DNA from: an uncultured Porphyromonadaceae bacterium
GTDB taxonomy: Bacteria > Bacteroidota > Bacteroidia > Bacteroidales > Muribaculaceae
Assembly (NCBI GenBank): GCA_938027385.1
Contig: CALJBF010000359.1
Coordinates: 1 to 10,474, forward strand
Length of the DNA stretch: 10,474 nucleotides
Reading direction: 5' to 3'
The position numbers were made by a program, and so were the translations under genes. Positions 1-5,731 of this stretch are shown piece by piece (the first letter of the stretch is position 1; each line of letters opens with the position of its first letter). The notes beneath the pieces were generated by a model. That model did not search any database. It had not been told where the DNA came from and was given only the letters and a program-made list of their open reading frames with translations.

Positions 1-784
1 CGCCGATCAGCAGGCGCTTGGGGTCGGTGGACAGGGTGGTCTTGCCGGTGCCGGAGAGGCCGAAGAAGATGGCGGTGTTCTCGCCGTTCATGTCGGTGTT
101 GGCCGAGCAGTGCATCGAGGCCATGCCCTTGAGGGGGAGGTAGTAGTTCATGATCGAGAACATACCCTTCTTCATCTCGCCGCCGTACCAGGTGTTGATG
201 ATCACCTGCATGCGTTTTGTGAGGTTGAAGGCCACGCATGTCTCGGAGTTGATGCCGAGTTCCTTCCAGTTGGTGACTTTGGCTTTCGATGCGTTGAGCA
301 CCACGAAGTCGGGCTTGAAGTTCTCGAGCTCTTCGGCGGTGGGGCGCACGAACATGTTGGTCACGAAGTGAGCCTGCCATGCCACCTCCATGATGAAACG
401 CACGGCCATGCGGGTGTCTTTGTTGGTGCCGCAGAATGCGTCTACAACGTAGAGGGGTTTGTCAGAGAGCTCTTTGTCGGCGATTTCCTCGAGAGCGTCC
501 CAGGTAGCGGGGGTGATGGGTTTGTTGTCGTTCTTGTATTCGTCAGAAGTCCACCAGATGGTGTTTTTGGAAACGTCGTCCATGACAAAGAATTTGTCTT
601 TGGGCGAACGGCCGGTGTAGATGCCGGTCATCACGTTGACAGCGCCGAGTTCGGTCTCCTGGCCTTTCTCGTAGCCCTGGAGATCCTGGCTGGTCTCGTC
701 TTTGAAGAGTTCCTCGTAAGAGGGGTTGTGGTAGATCTTGGGAGTGCCGGTGATACCGTACTGGGTTAAATCAATCTTGCTCAT
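1..784 (-). CDS. pckA: ATP-dependent phosphoenolpyruvate carboxykinase, N-terminal part (runs off the window)
   Basis: This enzyme interconverts oxaloacetate + ATP with phosphoenolpyruvate + CO2 + ADP in the cytoplasm. It is gluconeogenic in many bacteria; in gut Bacteroidota it is usually thought to run as the CO2-fixing step toward succinate. The visible 261 codons, begun at the ATG at 784-782 (MSKIDLTQYG), show family motifs in order: the substrate-binding YTGRSPKDKF, then NTWYGGEMKKG with the metal/substrate lysine, GMASMHCSAN with the Mn-binding histidine, and the P-loop GLSGTGKTTLST with its lysine at about residue 248. The family is normally about 535-540 residues, so roughly half is missing at the window edge. 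No frame break is seen. The gene has its own promoter, so it is probably not read only from the porin gene upstream. Identity is near certain. Confidence 0.97.
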   Translation of the reverse strand, partial: MSKIDLTQYGITGTPKIYHNPSYEELFKDETSQDLQGYEKGQETELGAVNVMTGIYTGRSPKDKFFVMDDVSKNTIWWTSDEYKNDNKPITPATWDALEEIADKELSDKPLYVVDAFCGTNKDTRMAVRFIMEVAWQAHFVTNMFVRPTAEELENFKPDFVVLNASKAKVTNWKELGINSETCVAFNLTKRMQVIINTWYGGEMKKGMFSIMNYYLPLKGMASMHCSANTDMNGENTAIFFGLSGTGKTTLSTDPKRLLIG

Positions 785-862
785 TTGTTTTGTATGTTGA
801 GTTTGAATATTTGCGTCTCGCGGGGCCTGTCCTCAGGTCGGATTGGCCTTGTTTATCGGGTG

Positions 863-870
863 CAAAGATA
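863..870 (-). promoter_or_regulatory. Bacteroidota -7 element for pckA (TATCTTTG)
   Basis: Read on the minus strand this is TATCTTTG, an exact match to the Bacteroidota sigma-ABfr -7 consensus TAnnTTTG. It lies about 80 nt upstream of the pckA ATG. Transcription would start near position 856, giving a leader of about 72 nt. No good TTTG -33 element sits 19-22 bp upstream. The match is therefore one-sided, which would fit a promoter that needs an activator. The leader just before the ATG is AT-rich and has no clear Shine-Dalgarno sequence. Confidence 0.6.
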
Positions 871-894
871 CGTTTTTTTTCAGGAACGGCGTAA

Positions 895-918
895 CATTAA
901 GGAAAAATTTCCATAATG
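895..918. promoter_or_regulatory. Operator-like imperfect dyad upstream of the pckA promoter
   Basis: This is a 24-bp inverted repeat with arms CATTA-n-GGAAA and TTTCC-n-TAATG; 10 of 12 base pairs match. It is centred at about 906.5, roughly 50 bp upstream of the inferred pckA transcription start, where activators that contact RNA polymerase often bind. Symmetry and position are seen directly; regulatory use is inferred. I cannot name the factor. Confidence 0.4.
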
Positions 919-1022
919 GTTTGTTTAAAAATTCTTAACCGGGTGCCGCGTATGCCGGGTTGCCGGCGCAGAGGTCGGGCATCCGGTATTTCAACGCCCC
1001 CGGAGCGCTGTTGGTTCATGGT

Positions 1023-1054
1023 ACAGGGGCGTGCCCGGCCGGGCACGCCCCTGT
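1023..1054 (-). terminator. 32-bp perfect palindrome, possible terminator of the OmpA-family gene
   Basis: The half-site ACAGGGGCGTGCCCGG is followed immediately by its exact reverse complement. In RNA this would fold into a 14-bp GC-rich hairpin with a 4-nt loop. It begins 53 nt after the stop codon of the OmpA-family gene. There is no T-tract on either side, so it is not a canonical intrinsic terminator. It may instead stabilise the 3' end, or work with Rho. Between pckA (start 784) and the porin stop (1107) this palindrome, the small hairpin at 1081-1095 and the pckA promoter region are the only structures I can support. Confidence 0.45.
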
Positions 1055-1080
1055 GTGGTTCAGAAGTTTTCAGTGCGGGT

Positions 1081-1095
1081 GCGGGTGTCACCCGC
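1081..1095 (-). other. Small GC-rich hairpin just after the OmpA-family stop codon
   Basis: On the minus strand GCGGGT-GAC-ACCCGC forms a 6-bp stem with a 3-nt loop, 12 nt past the stop codon. With the 32-bp palindrome that follows it gives the transcript two consecutive hairpins. It may contribute to 3'-end formation, but it is short and could be chance in GC-rich DNA. Confidence 0.3.
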
Positions 1096-1106
1096 GGTTG
1101 TCAGTG

Positions 1107-2258
1107 TCATTCCACGGTGCAGACTGCCACGCGGTTCCAGTTGTTCTCGGTGAAGAGGTCGCCGATACCCATGCCCTTGGCCTCGATGCGGCTGGCGTCG
1201 ATGCCGTAGCGCTCCACGAGGTCTTTCTTGACAGACTCGGCACGGCGCTGGGCCAGTTTCTCGTTGAAGGCGAGCGAACCGTCTTTCGAGGCATAACCTT
1301 TGACGGTAACCTTCGAGTTGTTGCCCTTCATTTGCTCGGCCACCATGGCTACGTTAGGCTGCTGGTTGGGCAGAATCTCGGCTGACGAGATGTTGAAGAA
1401 CACATAGCGGATGTTGTTGAGCTCCTTGACGACTTTCTCGACAGCGGCCGGACGGCGGTTGCAGGCGTCGAGCTGTGCCTGGAGTTCTGCGATCTGGGTC
1501 ATGAGGGCGGCACTGCCTACGCCACAAGCCTCGAGGTCGCCGCGCAGGGCGTTGATCTGGGCGTTGAGGGCGTCGACCTCGGCCTGGTCATACGGGCGCA
1601 CGATCACAAAGCTGTGGGTGCCGTTCGAGTTGCCGAAGTGATAGGTGAGGCCGGCCTGCAGTTCCACGTAGGCGTGGTTGGAGTCGTAGCGTGCCTCCTG
1701 CCCGAGGTTGGTGGTGACGGTCGAGGCGTTCATGTTCCACAGGATGGCGGGTTTGAGCGAGAAGGTCCAGGCTTTCGATTCGCCGAGGTTGAAGTTGAGG
1801 TTCAGCCCGACCTTGGTGCCCCATGAGTTGCCGTCGTTGGCCACGCGGTGGGGATAATAGCTGTGGAGCCAGCCGGTACCGGCCACAGCCTCGATTTCAA
1901 AGACACGGGGAGCGCCGGCGTAACCTGCGAAGGCGTTCATCAGGTTGATGGTACCGAACACGCCCACATACTGGTGGTCAAAAGCGTTGGCCGATTTCAG
2001 ACCGCTCCACGATGAGGTGTTGACAGTCCACTCGCCCTCTACGCCGAGACCGAATACAGGCGTGATCTGTTTACGGAGTTCAGCACCCACGATGCCGCGG
2101 GCTGCTTTGAAGAAACTGTAGTTCTCCATCGGAGAAACCATGCCACCCTTGAGGGTGAACGACCAATTGTCGGTGAACTTGCTGCCGGCAACAGTAGTCT
2201 GAGCCTGAGAGGCAACTGCACCCATGGTGAGAGCAGCCAGAAGGATAATTTTCTTCAT
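1107..2258 (-). CDS. OmpA-family outer-membrane beta-barrel protein with peptidoglycan-binding domain
   Basis: This 383-residue protein probably anchors the outer membrane to peptidoglycan and may act as a slow porin. Residues 1-19 are a signal peptide (MKKIILLAAL..., cleavage about SQA-Q). Residues 28-220 look like an eight-stranded-type barrel with alternating aromatic strands and repeated Gly turns. Residues 223-281 are a coiled-coil-like linker (EVDALNAQINAL, IAELQAQLDA) with two cysteines, C245 and C266. Residues 283-383 are the OmpA C-terminal domain. It keeps the diaminopimelate-contacting Asp (GYASKDGS, D326) and Arg (NNWNRVAV, R376), and the NEKLAQRRAESV helix. The order resembles the Omp40/Omp41 proteins of Porphyromonas gingivalis. 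The ATG at 2258-2256 is directly followed by the signal peptide. The gene has its own strong-looking promoter and a long leader. The GC-rich hairpins lie after its stop. Confidence 0.93.
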   Translation of the reverse strand: MKKIILLAALTMGAVASQAQTTVAGSKFTDNWSFTLKGGMVSPMENYSFFKAARGIVGAELRKQITPVFGLGVEGEWTVNTSSWSGLKSANAFDHQYVGVFGTINLMNAFAGYAGAPRVFEIEAVAGTGWLHSYYPHRVANDGNSWGTKVGLNLNFNLGESKAWTFSLKPAILWNMNASTVTTNLGQEARYDSNHAYVELQAGLTYHFGNSNGTHSFVIVRPYDQAEVDALNAQINALRGDLEACGVGSAALMTQIAELQAQLDACNRRPAAVEKVVKELNNIRYVFFNISSAEILPNQQPNVAMVAEQMKGNNSKVTVKGYASKDGSLAFNEKLAQRRAESVKKDLVERYGIDASRIEAKGMGIGDLFTENNWNRVAVCTVE

Positions 2259-2446
2259 ATCGGTAAAATAAATGGTTGAATATTCGTGAAAATTGTCAGA
2301 CGGAAGTCCTGGATTTTCAATGTTGATAATTGATTAAAGAACTGTATGTCACGGGCCTCGTCGGCCTTTAACATTTTAACTTAAAAATCGACGCCTGTCG
2401 CCCGGAGACTGGTAACCTCCTTTCCCTCATTTGGTTGAAACGTCGG
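2259..2446 (-). other. Long AT-rich leader (5' UTR) of the OmpA-family gene
   Basis: If the promoter at 2447-2478 is used, transcription starts near 2440 and leaves about 180 nt before the ATG. The stretch holds no gene. It is AT-rich near the start codon (TTTATTTTACC just before the ATG region) and has one small GGCC-GACGA-GGCC hairpin at about 2354-2366. I recognise no known riboswitch. A leader of this length before an abundant porin could carry post-transcriptional control, but that is inference. Confidence 0.4.
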
Positions 2447-2478
2447 CAAAGTTAAAAACTTATTAACGGTTCACCAAA
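2447..2478 (-). promoter_or_regulatory. Bacteroidota promoter for the OmpA-family gene
   Basis: On the minus strand TTTG (2478-2475) is followed by exactly 20 nt and then TAACTTTG (2454-2447). This matches the Bacteroidota -33 TTTG / -7 TAnnTTTG consensus in both boxes with normal spacing. The spacer and flanks are AT-rich against GC-rich coding DNA. It is the best-formed promoter in the window, as expected for a highly expressed outer-membrane protein. Confidence 0.75.
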
Positions 2479-2524
2479 TAAATTAACAGAAATCGGTTTT
2501 ATCTTTTAAACAACCTTTGGGGCG

Positions 2525-4276
2525 TCAAGGTTTTTGAACCGGTATGAAATATCTGAAAAGTTGCGTTTTCTGCTTGTTGTCACATGATTTTTTATCCCAT
2601 GTTTGCTCTATGGAAAGCAGTGTGCCTGCGGGCATGAAGTTTCTGAGCGAATCGGTATCGGCCTCACCGGCAAGCACATATCCCGCCTGCGCGAGCATTG
2701 CCGGGCGCGAATCGGGGTCGATGCCTGTGATGCGGTCGCCGCTGTAGAACCCGGCGGTGAAGTAGCGCAGGTCCTTTATGGTCATGAACCCGTAGACGGG
2801 CGTTTCCCCCGGCACGTTCGCACTGATATATTCGCCTATGGCATGGTCGCTCTTGGGATTGAGCGCCACAGGCTGTATGGCGGCCATGAAGACCCAGTAG
2901 ACCATCAGGGTGTCGAGCACGGTCCACTGCACGGTGGCCGCGGCGTCGCCGCGGGCCAGTGAACGCATTGATCCGGCCAGCCATACAAGCACCGCCACGG
3001 TTACAAGCAGGCTGCCGATGCCGAGCCCACGGGCTTCGGCGATATAGACGGCGGCTTTACCGGTGCCCGCGGGAATGAGCCCCAGCATGGCGGCACAGGC
3101 GGCCAGGCAGGCCAGTATTCCCACCCCGGCCATGAAGAATCCGAACACACGCACGGTCTTTAGGCTTACGGCCGACAGACGGCGTATCAGCATGGCAAAA
3201 CCAATGGCCATGAAGGGGTACATCGGCAACAGGTAGACCGAGCGTTTCGACTTGGGTATGCAGTAGAACACGAAAATCACTGCCGCGGCGGCCACGGCCA
3301 GGAGCTCGGCCGGCGGCAGGGCGCGCAGCCGGTTCCAGAAACTGCGGGCGCGGTCGGCGAACCGGCGTGCGGAGACGTCGGAGCGTGCGGGGAAAAGTTT
3401 GCGCCACGAGAACAGCGCGCCGAGGGCGAGCAGGGTCCAGGGCGCCCAGCCCCACAGCAGGGTCAGGAAGTTATAGAGGAATGTGTGCTCGTGCGAGCCG
3501 TATGACATCTTGCCGAAGAACCGGCCGAAATTCTCCTCCATGGCCAGGTCATAGAATTCCTGGCCGCCCATGCCGTAGGCTGCGGCGTACCACATTGCCG
3601 GGAGTATCAGCGCCAGCACGCCGTACAGCGTGAGCTGCAGAGCCGAGGGCCAGAAACGGCGCCCTGTAAGCAGCAGCCACACAAGCAGCGAGCCGCAGGG
3701 GAGGAGCATCCCCACCGGTCCCTTGGTGAGCACGCCGCCCGACATGAGCAGTATCGCCGTAAGCGGCAGGCGCCACCAGGTTTTCCCCGACTCGTAATGG
3801 CGGTAGAGGCTGAGTATGGCCATGACGATAAACGCCGTAAGCACCATGTCGACACGACACGAAGTGGCGGCACGGTGCACCTCGAAGGCCGTGGCCGTGA
3901 GCAGGGCGCCCACCATGGCCACCGCCATCGAGCCGCGGCGCGCGTAGAACCTGAAAAGGCACACAATCATCACTATTGCGGCCAGTGCCGAGGGCAGACG
4001 GGCCAGGAACACCGTGACATGGCCGCCGTTCAGCCACCCTAAGGCGGCGATCATCCACGCCAGCATGGGCGGCTTGTAGGGTATGTCGGCCCCGCAGCTC
4101 ACGGGGAGAATCCAGTTCCCCTGGTTGAGCATCGACACCGCCACGATGGCCTCGCGCGGCTCGCCTTTGGTGTTGAACAGTGTAAGGCCCAGGAAGGCCA
4201 CAAACGTCACAAGGAGCAACCCCAGCAATACCAGAGTTGCTCCTGTAAGGGAAAATTCTACGTTGCGCGAGCGCAT
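2525..4276 (-). CDS. ArnT/PMT-like polytopic glycosyltransferase (GT39/GT83 superfamily)
   Basis: This 583-residue inner-membrane GT-C enzyme probably moves a sugar from a polyprenyl-phosphate donor to an envelope acceptor on the periplasmic face. Family landmarks are in order. An N-terminal membrane helix (about 12-33) leads into GEPREA (39-43), where ArnT-like enzymes carry the acidic catalytic loop. IPYKPPMLAW (66-74) follows, then RVDMVL (141-146), LTKGPVG (183-189), the periplasmic EENFGRFFGK (247-256) and SHEHTFLYNF with a later GWAPW (261-280). KSKRSVYLLPMYP (342-354) matches the conserved K-x-YxLP segment. About a dozen hydrophobic helices are visible, and a soluble-looking tail follows about residue 470. 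The length fits ArnT (about 550). It begins 42 nt after the secreted repeat protein gene, so the two are probably co-transcribed. The true acceptor cannot be told: lipid A, a glycan or a protein are all possible. Confidence 0.88.
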   Translation of the reverse strand: MRSRNVEFSLTGATLVLLGLLLVTFVAFLGLTLFNTKGEPREAIVAVSMLNQGNWILPVSCGADIPYKPPMLAWMIAALGWLNGGHVTVFLARLPSALAAIVMIVCLFRFYARRGSMAVAMVGALLTATAFEVHRAATSCRVDMVLTAFIVMAILSLYRHYESGKTWWRLPLTAILLMSGGVLTKGPVGMLLPCGSLLVWLLLTGRRFWPSALQLTLYGVLALILPAMWYAAAYGMGGQEFYDLAMEENFGRFFGKMSYGSHEHTFLYNFLTLLWGWAPWTLLALGALFSWRKLFPARSDVSARRFADRARSFWNRLRALPPAELLAVAAAAVIFVFYCIPKSKRSVYLLPMYPFMAIGFAMLIRRLSAVSLKTVRVFGFFMAGVGILACLAACAAMLGLIPAGTGKAAVYIAEARGLGIGSLLVTVAVLVWLAGSMRSLARGDAAATVQWTVLDTLMVYWVFMAAIQPVALNPKSDHAIGEYISANVPGETPVYGFMTIKDLRYFTAGFYSGDRITGIDPDSRPAMLAQAGYVLAGEADTDSLRNFMPAGTLLSIEQTWDKKSCDNKQKTQLFRYFIPVQKP

Positions 4277-4318
4277 GTCGGTAAGTTGAAACGAGTTATG
4301 GATTTGTCAGGTGTCAGG

Positions 4319-5446
4319 TCAGTTGCCGAACGAAAGGGTCGTGTAATAGCGGCCGTGGAGCGGGCTGAACTGTATGGTGACGAAACGGTTGTCTGCGCCA
4401 TACCAGGTGGCAGAGATTATTCCGCCGGCGTTGGTGGTCTGGATGGGCATGCCGTACTGGTTCATGAACACATTGTAGAGCGTGTTGTAGCGCGACATGT
4501 CGTAGTAGGCCGTGGGATATGTGAACTGCGAGCCGTAAAGCAGGCCGTTGTTGTAGTATAGCGCGGCCTCGGGCCAGATCAGGTTCATCTGGGGCACGTT
4601 CGAGAGATACACCACGTTGTTGCCGTAGTTCACCACATTGTAGCCCGAGTTATACAGGGCATTGAGCGAGAAGTCTATTGTCGCGCCCAGCGTGATGCCG
4701 AGTATGGTGCCGAACGATGGGCCGTAACCGGGACGGTAACGCCACGATGGTGGAGGTACGGGGCGGTGCCAGTTGTTGAAGAAGGGCACCGGATGCCGGT
4801 AGCCGGGGCGTACCATCGGGGGGCGCTGGTAGCCGGGGCGGTGTGGAGGCGGAGGCGCGGGCCGGTCGTAACCGGGGCCGTGACCGTAGTGAGGGCCATG
4901 GCCGTTGCCGGGCCTATGGGCGTTGTTGCCGCCGGGGCGGAAACCGTTGTCATGTCCGGGGCGGTTGTGGTTGCCGTTGCCGACGTTTCCGTTGCCTGGG
5001 CGGTTGTTGCCGTTATGGTTGCCGTTGTTCACATTGCCGTTGCCTGGGCGGTTGCCGTTTCCGTTGTTGTTGCCGGGCCGGAATCCGTTATTGTTTCCCG
5101 GACGGTTGTTGCCGTTGTTCACGTTTCCCTGGCCGGGGCGGTTGCCGTTGCCGCCGGGACGCACTGCGTCTGCGGGGCGGGTGGAGTGCATGGGCTCCTT
5201 CTTGACGGCCTGTTGCTCGCGTAGCGGACGGTTGGTGACGCGTTCGGGGCGGTTATTCTGTACGGGGCGCTGGGGCCGGTTGGTGTTGCTGTTCTGGGAA
5301 GAGCGCGACGGTGCCTGCGAACCCTGTTGCGATGTGTGGGACTGGCGTCCGCGGCCTTGAGCCTCGGCGACAGGAGCTGTGAGCAAAGCCAGTGCGGTGG
5401 CCGTCGTGGCGGCCAGCGAGGCTAACGTTTTCAGGAATCTGTTCAT
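4319..5446 (-). CDS. Secreted Arg-Pro-Gly-Asn repeat protein of unknown function
   Basis: I do not recognise a named family. The 375 residues fall into four parts. Residues 1-29 are a signal peptide (MNRFLKTLAS..., cleavage about AEA-Q). Residues 30-95 are a polar, disordered segment rich in Gln, Ser, Asn and Arg. Residues 96-182 are repeats of the type RPGNGN/RPGNNN, followed to about 243 by a His/Pro/Tyr-rich stretch (PHYGHGPGYD, PPPPHRPGY). Residues 244-375 look folded: a Gly-rich helix-like segment (GTILGITLGATIDF), then many Tyr/Asn strands (NYGNNVVYL, WPEAALYYNNGLLYG) and a beta-rich end (ISATWYGADNRF). The low-complexity half is likely disordered and could bind polyanions or span the envelope. 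The protein is probably periplasmic or surface-exposed; no lipobox is seen. It is first in a likely two-gene unit with the glycosyltransferase. I find no good TAnnTTTG promoter in the 285 nt upstream. Confidence 0.85.
   Translation of the reverse strand: MNRFLKTLASLAATTATALALLTAPVAEAQGRGRQSHTSQQGSQAPSRSSQNSNTNRPQRPVQNNRPERVTNRPLREQQAVKKEPMHSTRPADAVRPGGNGNRPGQGNVNNGNNRPGNNNGFRPGNNNGNGNRPGNGNVNNGNHNGNNRPGNGNVGNGNHNRPGHDNGFRPGGNNAHRPGNGHGPHYGHGPGYDRPAPPPPHRPGYQRPPMVRPGYRHPVPFFNNWHRPVPPPSWRYRPGYGPSFGTILGITLGATIDFSLNALYNSGYNVVNYGNNVVYLSNVPQMNLIWPEAALYYNNGLLYGSQFTYPTAYYDMSRYNTLYNVFMNQYGMPIQTTNAGGIISATWYGADNRFVTIQFSPLHGRYYTTLSFGN
4904..5161 (-). repeat. In-frame degenerate repeats coding for the RPG-N tract
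   Basis: This stretch encodes residues 96-181 of the secreted repeat protein. It is built from short units rich in CGG/CCG-GTT-GTT on the plus strand. An 18-bp block, CCGTTGCCTGGGCGGTTG, occurs exactly at 4989-5006 and again at 5037-5054. The copies are 48 bp (16 codons) apart, matching the repeated peptide NRPGNGN. Other copies have drifted. All unit spacings keep the frame, so slippage would change protein length and not break it. Confidence 0.75.
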
Positions 5447-5565
5447 ATCGCTGAGAGTATTAAGTGTTGACCCGGTTTCGGGCGTGTCTTTAATAATAAG
5501 AGCGTTTACCCCTGAAAAGGTTTAATCACAGCTGAATTTGGTGGGGCAAGCCCGGGGGTGGGAGC

Positions 5566-5650
5566 TTTTAAGGGTCTTTAGGGCAGTGGAGAGGCTGAGT
5601 GCCCTAATGTCCTTAAAGACCTTAAAGACCCTGTTGTTTAAAAGACCCTA
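5566..5650. repeat. Intergenic 9-bp-period TTAAAGACC repeats with inverted copy
   Basis: CCTTAAAGA occurs twice in tandem at 5611-5628 (period 9), with a diverged third copy TTTAAAAGACCC at 5637-5648. An inverted copy, AAGGGTCTTTA, lies at 5570-5580. The inverted copy can pair with TAAAGACCCT (5623-5632) over 10 bp; alternatively TTAGGGCA (5578-5585) pairs with TGCCCTAA (5600-5607). This lies in the 285-nt gap between the protease and repeat-protein genes. The rest of the gap (5447-5565) shows no clear promoter or gene. Confidence 0.55.
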
Positions 5651-5672
5651 TTGTGGTTGTGGTGGTGGTTGT

Positions 5673-5725
5673 GCCCTCAAATGGCGCGGGGCGGCCGGGT
5701 TGGCGCGGGGGCGCCATTTGGGGGC
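5673..5725 (-). terminator. Stem-loop directly after the Tricorn-like protease gene
   Basis: The arms 5673-5687 (GCCCTCAAATGGCGC) and 5711-5725 (GCGCCATTTGGGGGC) pair over 15 positions with one imperfect pair (5677/5721), around a 23-nt GC-rich loop. The stem starts 6 nt after the protease stop codon. No T-tract follows on the minus strand, so it is an atypical terminator or a 3'-stabilising structure. Pairing is seen; function is inferred from position. Confidence 0.45.
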
Positions 5726-5731
5726 GCGGGG

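Noticed and set aside
110..769. A 219-codon plus-strand frame opposite pckA
   Set aside because: Same in-register antisense effect. The minus strand encodes an unmistakable PEP carboxykinase, and the plus product has no family signature.
938..987. Inverted repeat ACCGGGTGCC / GGCATCCGGT downstream of the OmpA-family gene
   Set aside because: It pairs fully only in plus-strand RNA, where no gene is expected. In the minus-strand transcript one pair is mismatched and the loop is 30 nt. It is probably chance.
897..1209. Short open frames on both strands between pckA and the OmpA-family gene
   Set aside because: They overlap the pckA dyad and the 32-bp palindrome, have Arg/Pro-rich random-looking products, and lack any supporting start context.
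2512..2532. AACCTT / AAGGTT hairpin overlapping the glycosyltransferase stop codon as a terminator
   Set aside because: A 6-bp stem with the stop codon in its loop and only three T residues after it is too weak to call.
4766..5360. Plus-strand frames opposite the RPG-N repeats, rich in Val, Ala, Leu or Cys
   Set aside because: They are shadows of the repeats read backwards. The minus-strand reading has a signal peptide and a folded C-terminal domain.
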